Part shown: piece by piece, positions 28,654-38,485 of the stretch
How positions within the stretch are numbered: position 1 is the first letter of the stretch
How the letters are laid out: every line of letters begins with the position of its first letter
Assembly: GCF_003416895.1 (NCBI RefSeq)
Contig: NZ_QVIO01000001.1
Location: 1,178,001 to 1,242,000, forward strand
Source: Duganella sp. BJB476
GTDB taxonomy: Bacteria > Pseudomonadota > Gammaproteobacteria > Burkholderiales > Burkholderiaceae_D
Length of the DNA stretch: 64,000 nt
Direction of reading: 5' to 3'
The notes under the pieces: generated by a model
What the model was told of the DNA's origin: nothing
Database searches by the model: none
Seen by the model: only the letters and a program-made list of their open reading frames with translations
Position numbers and translations under genes: made by a program

Positions 28654-29713
28654 CGAGGCAGGGTGCCTTGGCCAGCAGCTCGGCCAGGCGCAGGAACTCG
28701 GCGGGGCTTACCTTGCGAGCTGTTTTCGCCTGCGTTGCTTCGACCACGCGCTGATGGCTGATCACCATGTGCTGCTGCGGGATGACCAGGATGTATTGGC
28801 CGTAGTAGCCCCACGCCATGTAGGCGCCCTCCAGCGGTGATCCCGCCGGCAGCGCCGGTATCCACCATAGAAGTCCGTAGTCCAGCCGGCGCCGCGCGGT
28901 GGAGGGCGGATGCATGTCGGCCGCCGGCGTTACCGGCGTGGTGATGCGACTGACCCAGTCGGCAGGCAGCAGTTGCCGGCCGTTCCAGCTTCCCTGTTGC
29001 AGCATCAGCTGGCCGAGGCGGGCCATGTCGCGGGTCGACAGGTGGAAGTGGTAGGCCAGGTGGCGCGAACGGGCTGGATCGCCGTTGCGGTGCTGCTGCG
29101 ACAGCCGGAAATCCTCCATTTGCAGCGGCTTCGCCAACTGGTTTTCGAAGCTTTGGTAGATGTCACGCTGCGTCAGTTGCTCAAACACGGTACCGGCGGC
29201 GTTGAAGTCCCAGTTGTTGTACAAGAAGTAGGCACCCGGCGTTTGCGATCCACGCGGAGGAGCTGCCTCGGCATCGTCGCCGGGATTGGATGCCGCATGA
29301 TAGACGCCGGAACGCGCCGCCAGCAGGTCGCCTACCGTGGCGGTGCGTTCCAGCGGTAGCAGGCCGCCGACATCGTCGATGTCCAGCGACGCCAGGCTGC
29401 GGTTCAGCGAGATCGTGCCGTCGGCGACGTAGGGGCCGTACATCATGGCCAGCACGCTTTTGCGTATCGAATAAACCTGGTTGGCCTGGTCCAGCGGTCC
29501 GTAGCTGGCCAGGATCCGGCCGTCGCGTACAGCCATCATCGAGGTGCTGGGCAGCGTCTTCAAATAGTCCTGTGCCTCGGCGAGGCCGGCGCGGCATGCC
29601 GCGCTTGGCTCGGGCATGTCGGCCCAGTGTGCACCTGGCGTGGCGCTGGAAGCCGGCGCGCACAGGGCCGATAACAACAAGGTGAGTCCGGCGGTCGACG
29701 ACGGCGATTTCAT
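28634..29713 (-). CDS. Secreted serine hydrolase, beta-lactamase/penicillin-binding fold
   Basis: 359-aa exported protein of the class C beta-lactamase-like (Beta-lactamase, AmpC/EstB) family. Start at MKSPSSTAGLTLLLSAL (29713), a signal peptide. The catalytic SxxK is in YSIRKSVLAMM and a Tyr-Asn motif is in FLYNNWDFNAAG. A third motif in the GYYGQYILVIP region replaces the usual KTG. Such enzymes may be esterases, peptidases or amidases. It is 8 nt behind the acyl-CoA-dehydrogenase-like gene (29722-30819), so they probably form one operon. Substrate unknown. Confidence 0.85.
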   Translation of the reverse strand: MKSPSSTAGLTLLLSALCAPASSATPGAHWADMPEPSAACRAGLAEAQDYLKTLPSTSMMAVRDGRILASYGPLDQANQVYSIRKSVLAMMYGPYVADGTISLNRSLASLDIDDVGGLLPLERTATVGDLLAARSGVYHAASNPGDDAEAAPPRGSQTPGAYFLYNNWDFNAAGTVFEQLTQRDIYQSFENQLAKPLQMEDFRLSQQHRNGDPARSRHLAYHFHLSTRDMARLGQLMLQQGSWNGRQLLPADWVSRITTPVTPAADMHPPSTARRRLDYGLLWWIPALPAGSPLEGAYMAWGYYGQYILVIPQQHMVISHQRVVEATQAKTARKVSPAEFLRLAELLAKAPCLVKPTAK

Positions 29714-29721
29714 CGGCACAC

Positions 29722-30819
29722 TTAAGGCAGCAGCAGCGAGTGCTGGCTGGCAGTATGGAAGTCGCGCCAGACCCGGTTGATGGCGCTGTCTTCGTGGGCG
29801 GCGTACAGGCCGCAATAGGGATACAGTTCATCGACCGCCGCGCGGGAGACAGCCACCAGCGCCAGTGAGCTGGCCTGCACCGCCTCCATATCGTCCGCTG
29901 TGAGCGGCGTGCCGTTTTCCACCAGCGCCCAGCTGCGATCCAGCACGTCGTAGAAGCGCGCACGGGCGTCGGCCTGGGCCTGCTCCTTGTCGCGAAGGAG
30001 GCCGACGACTTCGGGGACCTCCAGTAGCGGCAGGTTCTTGAGGGCGTGCCGGCGGCGGCTCATGCAGGGCCGCGCCAACTGCATGAAATGGCTCGCCATC
30101 CCCGCGACGTTGGCCGCCAGCGTAACGAAGGCCAGCGAATAAAACGGGAAGCGATACAGCGGACCATCGGCCGTGGCGGTAGCGGGACTGATGGTGAAAC
30201 CGTGCTCCTTGCTCACCCACGCGCCGTCGATGCGGTAGCTGTGCGAGGCGCTGGCGCGCATGCCGATGGCGCCCCAGGACGGCACAATCTGCACCTGTTC
30301 CGCCGGCACCAGGAAAGCGCGGATGCGCGGCGCACCTTGTTCATCCAGCAGCGGTTGACCGTTGGCCCGCAGGACCGCGTTCAAGGTGAAATGCGTGGCG
30401 ATCGGCGCACCGCTGGCGTAATCCCAGCGGCCGGTGATGCGGTAGCCGTCGCCATCTGCTTCGGCGTAGCCGGTCGGCGCGCCGCTGCCGCCCAGGCAAA
30501 CCCGCTTGCTGCCGATGATGTCGCGCGCCAGCGCCGGCGGCAGGAAGCCGGCGAACCATCCCGCGCCCGCGCACAGCGTGAGCACCCAGCCCATGCTGCC
30601 GTCGACGGCGGCAACCGCTTCCTCCAGGCGCACCACTTGCGGCAAAGGCAGTTCGGCGCCGCCGCTGGCGCGCGGCGCCAGCATCCTGAGCCAGCCGCGC
30701 CGGTGCAGCAAGGCTTGCTGGATCGGGTGCAGGAAACGGGCGGTATCGGCCATGGCCGCATAGCGTTCAATACGACGGGCATCGCGCGCGAGGAGGGGTG
30801 AAACGGCGGGCAGGGGCAT
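29722..30819 (-). CDS. Acyl-CoA-dehydrogenase-fold flavoprotein
   Basis: 365-aa protein with the three-domain acyl-CoA dehydrogenase fold: N-terminal helices (GWLRMLAPRASGGAELPLP), a middle beta domain (GGSGAPTGYAEADGDGYRITGRW, split by a strand turn) and a C-terminal helical bundle. The conserved catalytic Glu of true dehydrogenases is not evident at the usual place, and the pattern resembles HsaA-like or DszC-like group D flavin monooxygenases that hydroxylate aromatics with a separate reductase. No reductase lies nearby. Upstream ribosome-binding site weak. First gene of a two-gene unit with the serine hydrolase. Confidence 0.75.
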   Translation of the reverse strand: MPLPAVSPLLARDARRIERYAAMADTARFLHPIQQALLHRRGWLRMLAPRASGGAELPLPQVVRLEEAVAAVDGSMGWVLTLCAGAGWFAGFLPPALARDIIGSKRVCLGGSGAPTGYAEADGDGYRITGRWDYASGAPIATHFTLNAVLRANGQPLLDEQGAPRIRAFLVPAEQVQIVPSWGAIGMRASASHSYRIDGAWVSKEHGFTISPATATADGPLYRFPFYSLAFVTLAANVAGMASHFMQLARPCMSRRRHALKNLPLLEVPEVVGLLRDKEQAQADARARFYDVLDRSWALVENGTPLTADDMEAVQASSLALVAVSRAAVDELYPYCGLYAAHEDSAINRVWRDFHTASQHSLLLP

Positions 30820-30984
30820 GCGTGATCTTTGGACAGTAGCAATGCCCGGTATTTTCGCACTATTGAGCCCGTTTCAGAAACTCCCATGCCATTTCGGTAT
30901 GTTTGCGGCGATAAAAATGATTGGTGAAGCTGGTATCGTTCGTCGTAGCATGGTGGTGCACAAGCACCCACTTATGAAAGACAC

Positions 30985-31914
30985 ATGATGTCAGCAATTA
31001 AACTTGCGATCGTAGGCGTCGGCAAGATCGTCCACGACCAGCACCTGCCCGCCATCGCGGCCAACGCCGATTTCCAGCTGGTGGCGTCGGCCAGCCGGCA
31101 CAACACCGTCGACGGCCTGCCCGGTTTCAAGTCCATCGAGGAGATGCTGGCGGCCGTGCCGGAGATCGACGCCGTCTCGCTGTGCATGCCGCCCCAATAC
31201 CGCTACCATGCCGCCCGCGTGGCGCTGGCCGCCGGCAAGCATGTATTCCTTGAAAAGCCGCCGGGTGCGACCCTGTCCGAAGTGGCCGACCTGGAGGCGC
31301 TGGCCGCCGCCAAGGGCTTGACCCTGTTCACCAGCTGGCATTCGCGTTACGCGCCAGCGGTGCAGCCGGCCAAGGCCTATCTGGCCGCCCATGCGCCAAC
31401 CGGCATGCAAGTGACCTGGAAGGAAGACGTGCGCCAGTGGCATCCAAACCAGGAATGGATCTGGCAGGCCGGCGGCCTGGGCGTGTTCGATCCGGGCATC
31501 AATGCGCTGTCCATCGTCACCGAGATCCTGCCGTCGCTGATCTTCCTGACCCGCGCCACCTTGGAATTCCCCGAAAACCGCGATGCGCCCATCGCCGCCG
31601 AGCTGCATTTCCAGGATGGCGCGGGCGTGCCGGTGCACGCCGTGTTCGACTGGCGCCAGACCGGCAAGCAAAGCTGGGACATCGTGGTCCGGACGGCGGA
31701 CGGCGAGCTGAAACTGAGCGACGGCGGCGCGCGTCTGTGGGTGCATGGCGTCGAACAGCCGCTGGCCAAGGAAGCCGAGTACCCGTCGCTGTACCGCCGC
31801 TTCGCGGGCCTGGTCAGGGAAGGCCGCTCGGACGTCGACGTGGCGCCGCTGCGCCATGTGGCCGACGCCTTCATGCTCGGCCAACGCAAAGTGGTCGACG
31901 CCTTCCACGACTGA
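30985..31914 (+). CDS. Gfo/Idh/MocA-family oxidoreductase, probable aldose 1-dehydrogenase
   Basis: 309-aa NAD(P)-dependent sugar dehydrogenase-like enzyme. The Rossmann motif is in LAIVGVGKIVHDQHLPAI and the catalytic Lys in HVFLEKPPGATLSEV. The active-site region FDPGINALSIVTEILP and the absence of a long C-terminal sheet resemble D-galactose 1-dehydrogenase and L-arabinose 1-dehydrogenase, which oxidise the aldose to the lactone. Divergent from the flavoprotein gene with 165 nt between, in which no clear operator was seen. Stands alone; the substrate is inferred. Confidence 0.85.
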   Translation: MMSAIKLAIVGVGKIVHDQHLPAIAANADFQLVASASRHNTVDGLPGFKSIEEMLAAVPEIDAVSLCMPPQYRYHAARVALAAGKHVFLEKPPGATLSEVADLEALAAAKGLTLFTSWHSRYAPAVQPAKAYLAAHAPTGMQVTWKEDVRQWHPNQEWIWQAGGLGVFDPGINALSIVTEILPSLIFLTRATLEFPENRDAPIAAELHFQDGAGVPVHAVFDWRQTGKQSWDIVVRTADGELKLSDGGARLWVHGVEQPLAKEAEYPSLYRRFAGLVREGRSDVDVAPLRHVADAFMLGQRKVVDAFHD

Positions 31915-31920
31915 CGCCGC

Positions 31921-33066
31921 TCAGGCCATCTGCCCGATGGTCTTGCGAAAGCGCCGCAGCGACAGCGCGAACAGCACCGCGCCGATCGCCACCAGTGCCA
32001 GCATCTGCGGCCAGATCACGCTGAAGCCGGCGCCCCGGTACAGGATGGCCTGGGCGGCCGCCACGAAGTGGGTGGTCGGCGCGGCCAGCATGATGTCCTG
32101 CACCAGCACCGGCATGCTCTCGCGCGGCGTCGAACCGCCCGACAGCAACTGCAGCGGCACCAGCACCAGCACCAGCACCAGCAACATGCCAAATTGCGGC
32201 ATGCTGCGCGCCAGCGTGGCGAGGAAGATTCCCATCGACGTGGTTGCGAACAGGTGCAGCGCAGTCACCAGCACGAACAGCGCGATCGAACCGGTGATCG
32301 GCACGTGCAGCGCGCCCTGCACGATGAACACCAGCGACGCCAGGGCCGCCAGCACCACCACCGTCCCCATCGACCACACCTTGGCCAGCATGATTTCCAT
32401 CGGCGTCACCGGCATCACCAGCAGGTGCTCGATGGTGCCGTGTTCGCGCTCCCGTATCAGCGCGGCGCCGGTCAGGATGATGGACAGCATGGTGACGTTG
32501 TTGATGATCTCCATCAGCGATCCAAACCACGACTGCTCCAGGTTGGGATTGAAGCGCATGCGCAGGTCCAGCGCGACCGGCGGCGCGGCGGTTTCCTGCT
32601 GGCGGCGCAGGAAATCACCCACCTCGGCGCCGACGATCTGCTGGATGTAGCCGTTGCCGGTGAAGGCCTGGCTCATGCGCGTGGCGTCGATGTTGAGCTG
32701 TATCGTCGGCGCCCGGCCGGCCAGCGTGTCGCGCTGGTAGTCCGGCGGGATGGCCAGCACGAAGGTGTAGTTGCCGCTGTCGAGACCAGCATCGGCCTGG
32801 GCGGCGCTCACCAGCGACGGCGTGCGGAAGTGCGGCGGATAGAAGCCTGCCGCAATCCGCGCCGACAAGGGCGAACCATCCAGGTCGACGATGGCGATGG
32901 CGGCGTTGTTCAGGCTCTCCGGCATCGCCGTGGCGGCCACGTAGATCGACAGCGAGAAGGTGTAGACGATTAGCACCAGCATGGCCGGATCGCGCAGCAG
33001 GCTCCATAGCTCCTTGATGCCGAGCCGGTAGATGTGCGCCGCGCGCGTGTGCAGAGGTATACGCAT
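31921..33066 (-). CDS. ABC-2 type export permease (YhhJ-like)
   Basis: 381-aa membrane subunit of an ABC-2 exporter, last gene of a four-gene operon. It has an N-terminal helix (RDPAMLVLIVYTFSLSIYVA), a periplasmic domain of about 130 residues, then five C-terminal helices including the IREREHGTIEHLLVMPVTP coupling segment typical of ABC-2 permeases. Start at MRIPLHTRAAHIYRLGIKE (33066), 2 nt after the stop of the ATPase gene. A run of Leu-Val pairs is encoded by a hexamer repeat (32158-32181). E. coli YhhJ with RbbA/YhiH and YhiI has the same make-up; cargo unknown. Confidence 0.9.
   Translation of the reverse strand: MRIPLHTRAAHIYRLGIKELWSLLRDPAMLVLIVYTFSLSIYVAATAMPESLNNAAIAIVDLDGSPLSARIAAGFYPPHFRTPSLVSAAQADAGLDSGNYTFVLAIPPDYQRDTLAGRAPTIQLNIDATRMSQAFTGNGYIQQIVGAEVGDFLRRQQETAAPPVALDLRMRFNPNLEQSWFGSLMEIINNVTMLSIILTGAALIREREHGTIEHLLVMPVTPMEIMLAKVWSMGTVVVLAALASLVFIVQGALHVPITGSIALFVLVTALHLFATTSMGIFLATLARSMPQFGMLLVLVLVLVPLQLLSGGSTPRESMPVLVQDIMLAAPTTHFVAAAQAILYRGAGFSVIWPQMLALVAIGAVLFALSLRRFRKTIGQMA
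32158..32181. repeat. CACCAG hexamer tandem repeat, four copies
   Basis: Four exact copies of CACCAG in the permease gene, read on the minus strand as alternating Leu and Val in a membrane helix (LVLVLVLV). Being a multiple of three, slippage would change helix length without shifting the frame. Confidence 0.85.
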
Positions 33067-33068
33067 GT

Positions 33069-35804
33069 CTATCGCTCCTGCTTGTCGAGCAGCAGCGCCG
33101 ACAAGGTGAGGATCACCGGCACCGCCAGCAGCAGCGGCCACAATGAGCCGCCCAGCTCACCCAGCCCCAGCGCCTTGTTGAACACGCCCCGGCTGATGGT
33201 CAGGAAATGGGTGGCCGGGTAGATACGGCCGATCAGCGCGCCGATGCCACTCAGGCCGGACACCGGATTGAGCAGCCCGGCGAACTGCACGCAGGGGATG
33301 ATGGTGCCTATCATGGTCACGAACAGCGCGGCGATCTGGCTGCGGGTGAAGGTCGAGACCAGCAGGCCAAGGCCGGTGGCGCAGATCACGTACACCAGCG
33401 CGGCCAGGGTCAGCGCCAGCAGACTGCCTTTGACCGGCACGCCGAACACGGTGGCCGCCAGCACGGTCAGCAGCGCGAAGTTGAGCATGCCCAGCGCGAC
33501 GTAGGGCACCTGCTTGCCGAGTAAGAATTCCAGCCGCGTCACCGGCGTTACGTACAGGTTGAGGATGGAGCCCAGTTCCTTCTCGCGCACCACCGACAAG
33601 GCGCTGAGCATGGCGGGGATCATCATCAGCAGCATCGGGATCACGGCCGGGATCATGGCCGGCAGGCTTTTGACGTCGGGGTTGTAGCGGTAGCGCGTTT
33701 CCAGCGTGCCGGAACCGGCCAGCTTCATGCCCAGCCGGTGCTGCGCCATGTCGGCCAGCCAGCCCATGTGCATGGCCTGCACGTAGCCGCGCGTGGTCTC
33801 GGCGCGCATCGGCATGGCGCCGTCGACCCAGGCGCCCACGGTCACCGGGGCGCCGCGTTGCAGGTCGCGGCCGAAGCCGGGCGGGATCTCGATCGCCAGC
33901 GCCAGTTCGCCGCTGCGCATGCGGCGGTCCAGGTCGTCGTAGTCGGCCAGCGGCGCGCGCTCGATGAAGTAGCGCGAGCCGGACAGGTTGAGCGCATAGT
34001 TCTGACTCAGGCCGCTCTGGTCGCGGTCGAGCACGGCGTAGGACAGGTGCTCGACGTCCATGTTGATGCCGTAGCCGATGATGAACATCAGGATCGCCGT
34101 GCCCAGCAGCGCGAGCGTGGCGCGCACCGGGTCGCGTCGCAGTTCCAACGTTTCACGCAGCGTGTAGCTGTAGGCCCGTTGCAGGCTGCGGCGCCAGCCG
34201 GCGCGCGGCGCGGCTGCCACTGCGGGCGCCGCCGGCGCTGCGGCCGGCGGCGCGACGTTGCCTGCGGCTTCTTCCAGGTAGGAGATGAAGGCCTGCTCCA
34301 GCGTGGCGACGCCGCGCATGGCCGGCAGCTCCGCCGGCGCGGCGCTCACCAACACGCGGCCGGCGTGCATCAGCGAGATGCGGTCGCAGCGCTCGGCCTC
34401 GTTCATGAAGTGGGTCGAGATGAAGATGGTGATCTGGTCGTAGCGGGCCAGGTCTATCATCAGGCGCCAGAACAGGTCGCGCGCGACCGGATCGACGCCG
34501 GAGGTCGGCTCGTCGAGGATCAGCAGCTCCGGCTTGTGCACCATGGCCACCGCCAGCGACAGGCGCTGGCGCACGCCCAGCGGCAGCTGTTCGGGCAGCG
34601 TATCGAGCGCGCCGGCCAGGCCGAAGCGCTGCGCCATGTCGGCCACGCGGCCCGCTATCTCGGCCTCCGGCACGCTGAACATGCGCGCGTGCAGCACCAG
34701 GTTTTGTTGCACCGTCAGTTCGCCGTACAGCGAGAACGCCTGCGACATGTAGCCCACGCGGCGCCGGGTCGCCATGTCGTTGGCGTTGACCGCGCTGCCG
34801 AACAGCAGGGCGCTCCCCTCGGTGGCCGGCAGCAGGCCGGTCAGCATTTTCATCGTGGTTGACTTGCCGCAGCCGTTGGAGCCGAGGAAGCCGAAGATCT
34901 CGCCGCGGCGGATGCGGAAGTCCACATGGTCGACCGCGGTGAAGTCGCCGAACACCATCGTCAAGCCCTGCGCCTCGATGGCGATGCTGTCGTTGCCCTC
35001 GGACCCCTGGAACGGCGGCACCGTCACCGCCTGATGGTCGCCGCGCTTCTCGGCCGGTAGCAGCGCGATGAAGGCTTGCTCCAGCGTCGTCGTGGCGGTG
35101 CGCGTGCGCAGTTCCTGCGGCGTGCCGGTGGCCAGCACCTGGCCGTCGTCCATCGCCACCAGCCAGTCGAAGCGGTCGGCTTCCTCCATGTAGGCGGTGG
35201 CCACCACCACGCTCATGGTGGGGCGCTGGCGCCGGATGTGGGAGATCAGATCCCAGAACTGCGCGCGCGACAGCGGATCGACGCCGGTGGTCGGCTCGTC
35301 GAGGATCAGCAGGTCGGGGTCGTGGATCAGCGCGCAGCACAGGCCCAGCTTCTGCTTCATGCCGCCGGACAGCTTGCCGGCCTGCCGTTGCAGGAACGGC
35401 GCCAGGCCGGTGCTTGCGGTCAGCTCGTCGATGCGGCGACGGCGGCTGGCGGCGTCGTGGCCGAACAGGCGGCCGAAGAATTGCAGGTTTTCCTCCACCG
35501 ACAGGGTTGGGTACAGGTTGCGGCCCAGCCCCTGCGGCATGTAGGCGATGCGCGGGCAGACGGCGTCGCGGTGGCGCTTGCTGCGCATGTCGCCGCCCAG
35601 CACCGTCACGCTGCCTTGCTGCACCGCTCGGGCGCCGGCCACCAGCGACAGCAGGCTGGATTTGCCGACGCCGTCCGGCCCGATCAGGCCTATCATGCAG
35701 CCGGCCGCCAGGTCGAGGTCGACGGCGCGCAGCGCGCGGGTGTCGCCGTATTGCAGTGCCACGCCCCGCAGACCGGCAACGCCGGCCGCCGCGGTATCGC
35801 TCAT
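33069..35804 (-). CDS. rbbA: RbbA-like ABC transporter: two ATPase domains fused to an ABC-2 permease
   Basis: 911-aa fusion. First ATPase (about 8-235): Walker [10 protein letters not shown], signature [11 protein letters not shown], Walker [14 protein letters not shown]. Second ATPase (about 275-500): Walker [10 protein letters not shown], altered signature [12 protein letters not shown] in place of LSGGQ, Walker [12 protein letters not shown] and switch [15 protein letters not shown]-terminal ABC-2 permease (about 560-905) with six helices and [20 protein letters not shown]. coli RbbA has this domain order and was reported to be ribosome-associated, but with a membrane-fusion protein, second permease and outer-membrane channel beside it export is more likely here. 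Start [20 protein letters not shown] at 35804 overlaps the preceding gene by 4 nt. Confidence 0.9.
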   Translation of the reverse strand: MSDTAAAGVAGLRGVALQYGDTRALRAVDLDLAAGCMIGLIGPDGVGKSSLLSLVAGARAVQQGSVTVLGGDMRSKRHRDAVCPRIAYMPQGLGRNLYPTLSVEENLQFFGRLFGHDAASRRRRIDELTASTGLAPFLQRQAGKLSGGMKQKLGLCCALIHDPDLLILDEPTTGVDPLSRAQFWDLISHIRRQRPTMSVVVATAYMEEADRFDWLVAMDDGQVLATGTPQELRTRTATTTLEQAFIALLPAEKRGDHQAVTVPPFQGSEGNDSIAIEAQGLTMVFGDFTAVDHVDFRIRRGEIFGFLGSNGCGKSTTMKMLTGLLPATEGSALLFGSAVNANDMATRRRVGYMSQAFSLYGELTVQQNLVLHARMFSVPEAEIAGRVADMAQRFGLAGALDTLPEQLPLGVRQRLSLAVAMVHKPELLILDEPTSGVDPVARDLFWRLMIDLARYDQITIFISTHFMNEAERCDRISLMHAGRVLVSAAPAELPAMRGVATLEQAFISYLEEAAGNVAPPAAAPAAPAVAAAPRAGWRRSLQRAYSYTLRETLELRRDPVRATLALLGTAILMFIIGYGINMDVEHLSYAVLDRDQSGLSQNYALNLSGSRYFIERAPLADYDDLDRRMRSGELALAIEIPPGFGRDLQRGAPVTVGAWVDGAMPMRAETTRGYVQAMHMGWLADMAQHRLGMKLAGSGTLETRYRYNPDVKSLPAMIPAVIPMLLMMIPAMLSALSVVREKELGSILNLYVTPVTRLEFLLGKQVPYVALGMLNFALLTVLAATVFGVPVKGSLLALTLAALVYVICATGLGLLVSTFTRSQIAALFVTMIGTIIPCVQFAGLLNPVSGLSGIGALIGRIYPATHFLTISRGVFNKALGLGELGGSLWPLLLAVPVILTLSALLLDKQER

Positions 35805-36874
35805 TGGGGCACCTTGATATCCAGGTTGGCGGGCCACGGCGTTTTGGCGTCCAGCTGCACCCAAGCCACGCCGGGCAGGCCGGTCTTGACCAGCTTCATG
35901 TGCTTTTGCAGCAGCGCCGGATCGATCTGGGCCTTGACGCGGAACATCAGCTTCTGGCGTTCGCTGGCCGTTTCCACGGTCTTGGGCGTGAACTGCGCGG
36001 TGCTGGCGACGAAGGACACGCGCGCCGGCAGCACGTACTGCGGCGCGGCGTCGAGCACCACGCGCACCGGCGCGCCCAGGGCCAGCTTGCCGGCCGCCTG
36101 TTCCGGCACGAAGAAGGTCATGTAGACGTCGGCCAGGTCGACCAGGTTGAGCACCTTGCCGCCGCTGCCCAGCACTTCGCCCGGCTGGGCGATGCGGTAC
36201 TGCACCCGGCCGGCGCGCGGCGCCGTCAGCGCGCTGTCGGCCAGGTCGACGTCGATGCGGTCGACCGTCGCCTGTACCGCCGTGACCGAGGCGCGGGCGC
36301 CGCTGGCCTGGGTGCGCGCGGCCTCGATGCCGCTGTGGGCCGCTTCGGCCTGCGCCTTGGCGGCGCGGATCACGGCGCTGACGGAGCGCACGCGGCTGCG
36401 GTCGTCGTCGAGTTCCTGTTCCGACGAGGCGCCTTCCAGCACCAGGGTTTCGGAGCGCTTGAGGCGGCGCTGGGCCGCATCGAGTTCGCTTTCGCGCTGC
36501 ACCACCAGCGCTTGCGCGGCCTGGCAGTCGCCCTCGCGCACGGCGATCATGGCGTCGGCGCTGGCGACCGCGGTTTGGGCCTGCGCCTGGCGCGCCACCG
36601 CTTCGTCGCGCTGGGCTTGCAGCGAGGTCGCCTGCATGTGGGCCAGCACCTGGCCGGCGGCCACGAAGTCGCCTTCGTTGACGGCGATGTCTTGCAAGCG
36701 TCCCGGCAGCTTGGCGGCGACGTCGATTTCGGTCGCTTCGATGCGGCCGTTGCCGCTGGTGAATTCAGGGCCGGGGCCGGCGGGATGCGTGCGCTGCCAG
36801 GCGTAGGCCGCGCCGACCAGCAGGGCCAGGGCGACGCCGGCGGCGCCGAGTTTGCGTGTCAGGTCAGGAGTCAT
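35801..36874 (-). CDS. HlyD/EmrA-family membrane-fusion protein
   Basis: 357-aa periplasmic adaptor. A single N-terminal helix ([19 protein letters not shown]) anchors it; the lipoyl half motifs are around [20 protein letters not shown] and [18 protein letters not shown], separated by a long Ala/Gln/Glu-rich coiled-coil hairpin (about 80-215). The C-terminal beta-barrel region follows. It links the RbbA-type exporter to the outer-membrane channel encoded just upstream, overlapping by ATGA at both ends. Resembles E. coli YhiI. Confidence 0.92.
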   Translation of the reverse strand: MTPDLTRKLGAAGVALALLVGAAYAWQRTHPAGPGPEFTSGNGRIEATEIDVAAKLPGRLQDIAVNEGDFVAAGQVLAHMQATSLQAQRDEAVARQAQAQTAVASADAMIAVREGDCQAAQALVVQRESELDAAQRRLKRSETLVLEGASSEQELDDDRSRVRSVSAVIRAAKAQAEAAHSGIEAARTQASGARASVTAVQATVDRIDVDLADSALTAPRAGRVQYRIAQPGEVLGSGGKVLNLVDLADVYMTFFVPEQAAGKLALGAPVRVVLDAAPQYVLPARVSFVASTAQFTPKTVETASERQKLMFRVKAQIDPALLQKHMKLVKTGLPGVAWVQLDAKTPWPANLDIKVPQ

Positions 36875-38337
36875 GTGCGGGGTGGGGGCAGGTAGATGAA
36901 AGCGGCCAGCGGCGGCGCGGCGACGACCGGGTCGCCGCCGAGCGCGCTGTACAGGGCGATGCCGGCGCCCAGCAGGGCGCGGCGCAGCTGGATCAATTGT
37001 TGTTCGGCGCTGAGCAGGTCGCGCTGGGCGTCGAGCACGTCGAGGAAGGCGGCGGCGCCGCTGTCGTAGCGCAGCTGCGACAGGCGGGCGCGTTCGCGCT
37101 GCACCTGCAGGGCGCGTTCGGCGATGGCCAGTTGCTGGCTCAGCCAGGCCTGGGCCGACAGCGCGTCGGCGACGTCGCGGAAGGCGTCCTGGATGGTTTT
37201 CTCGTAGTTGGCGATGGCGCTGTCGCGGCGTGCTTCGGTCAGGCTCAGGTTTTGGCGCCGGCGGTCGCCGTCGAACAGCGGCAGCGTGATGCTGGGGGCG
37301 AAGGTCCACGAGCGGCTGCCGCCGGCGAACAGGCCGCCCAGCTCGGCGCTGGCGGTGCCCAGCGCGGCGGTCAGGCTGAGCTGCGGGAAAAAGGCTGCGC
37401 GCGCTGCGCCGATGCTGGCGTTGGCGGACTGCAGCTGGTGCTCGGCGGCGACGATGTCGGCGCGCCGCTCCAGCAGCGCGGACGGCAGGCCGGGGACCAG
37501 CGCGGGGAGCGTATCGACCAGGTCGCCGGCTTCGGCATCCAGCGGCGCCAGCGCGGTGGCGCTGCCGACCAGCAGTTGCAGCGCGTGGCGCTTGCGGTCG
37601 CGTTCCTGCTGCAGCTGGCTGGTGAGCGCCTGCGCTTGCAGCAGCAGGGTTTCGACTTGCGTCAGGTTCAGGCGTGAGGTGGAACCCACCGCCACCCGGC
37701 GCGAGTAGATGCGGTAGCTCTCCTGCCGGGTGGCCAGCGTGCGGCGCGCCAGCGCGATGCGCTGGTCGATTTCGCGCACGTCGAAATAGCCCTCGGCGAC
37801 ATGGGTGATCAAGGCCATGGTGATGGCGCGGCGGGCGGCGTCGCTGGCCAGGTAGTCTTGCAGGGCGGCGTCGCGCAGGCTGGTCAGGCGGCCCCACAGG
37901 TCGATCTCCCAGGCGCTCACGCCGAGGCCGGCCTGGTACTGGCTGGCGATCATTTCACGGCGGGTCAGGCTGAGGTCGGCCGGCACTTGCTGGCGCTGCC
38001 CGCTTGCCTGGGCCGCCAGCAGCGGCAGGCGGGCGGCGCGTTCGATGCCGTAAGCCGCGCGCGCCTGTTCAACCCGCAGGGCGGCGATGCGCAGGTCGCG
38101 GTTCTGCGCCAGCGCTTCGAGGATCAGCGCTTGCAGCACCGGCGTGGAAAAATAGCCGCGCCATTCGGGCAGCGCGGCGGCGGCCGTGGCGGGCACGCCA
38201 TAATCAGTGGCCACCGGCAGCGGCGGCCGGCCATACTGCGGCGCCATCGAGCGGCAGCCTGGCAGCAGCATTGCGGCGGCCAGCGCGGCCACGGTCGCGG
38301 CGGTGCGCGGCCTGGCGAACGGCGCAGGCTGGAACAT
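36871..38337 (-). CDS. NodT/OprM-family outer-membrane efflux channel
   Basis: 488-aa TolC-like outer-membrane factor, first gene of the ABC-export operon. Start at MFQPAPFARPRTAATV (38337), preceded by AAGGAG; lipobox LLPGC predicts a lipoprotein. The two repeats of the OEP domain are recognisable, with SAWEIDLWGRLTSLRDAA and PSALLERRADIVAAEHQL (both NodT hallmarks). An FNR-type box (38420-38433) with a matching -10 lies 83 nt upstream, so the operon is probably switched on at low oxygen. A second channel of this family is at 44212-45603. Confidence 0.93.
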   Translation of the reverse strand: MFQPAPFARPRTAATVAALAAAMLLPGCRSMAPQYGRPPLPVATDYGVPATAAAALPEWRGYFSTPVLQALILEALAQNRDLRIAALRVEQARAAYGIERAARLPLLAAQASGQRQQVPADLSLTRREMIASQYQAGLGVSAWEIDLWGRLTSLRDAALQDYLASDAARRAITMALITHVAEGYFDVREIDQRIALARRTLATRQESYRIYSRRVAVGSTSRLNLTQVETLLLQAQALTSQLQQERDRKRHALQLLVGSATALAPLDAEAGDLVDTLPALVPGLPSALLERRADIVAAEHQLQSANASIGAARAAFFPQLSLTAALGTASAELGGLFAGGSRSWTFAPSITLPLFDGDRRRQNLSLTEARRDSAIANYEKTIQDAFRDVADALSAQAWLSQQLAIAERALQVQRERARLSQLRYDSGAAAFLDVLDAQRDLLSAEQQLIQLRRALLGAGIALYSALGGDPVVAAPPLAAFIYLPPPRT

Positions 38338-38390
38338 AGTGAGACTCCTTGAACGGTGCAGGTTGATGCCGACAGTCAAGCGGCGATCGC

Positions 38391-38433
38391 AGTGTACGGC
38401 GACAGTCAAGCACGTGTAATTGATGTAGATCAA
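38391..38433 (-). promoter_or_regulatory. FNR/Anr-type box and -10 of the ABC-export operon
   Basis: TTGATGTAGATCAA at 38420-38433 is a perfect match to the FNR/Anr consensus TTGAT-N4-ATCAA. On the minus strand TACACT at 38396-38391 is centred 33 bp from the box, the spacing expected for a class II FNR promoter (box near -41.5), reading toward the outer-membrane channel gene. Confidence 0.7.
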
Positions 38434-38473
38434 AAATTAACAAATGGACGGCGGCGGGCGGGGGCCGCCGTCC
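38431..38473 (-). terminator. Rho-independent terminator after the maoC-pta gene
   Basis: On the minus strand GGACGGCGGC (38473-38464) and GCCGCCGTCC (38455-38446) form a perfect 10-bp stem with an 8-nt loop, followed by ATTTGTTAATTTTTG. It lies 12 nt past the stop codon of the MaoC-phosphotransacetylase gene and separates it from the export operon. Confidence 0.75.
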
Positions 38474-38485
38474 CAGGGGCGCAGC

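Noticed and set aside
35801..37897. Extended reading of the membrane-fusion gene into the channel gene (698 codons)
   Set aside because: The first part is a shadow of the outer-membrane channel gene. [10 protein letters not shown] at 36874 with a membrane helix is the evident start.
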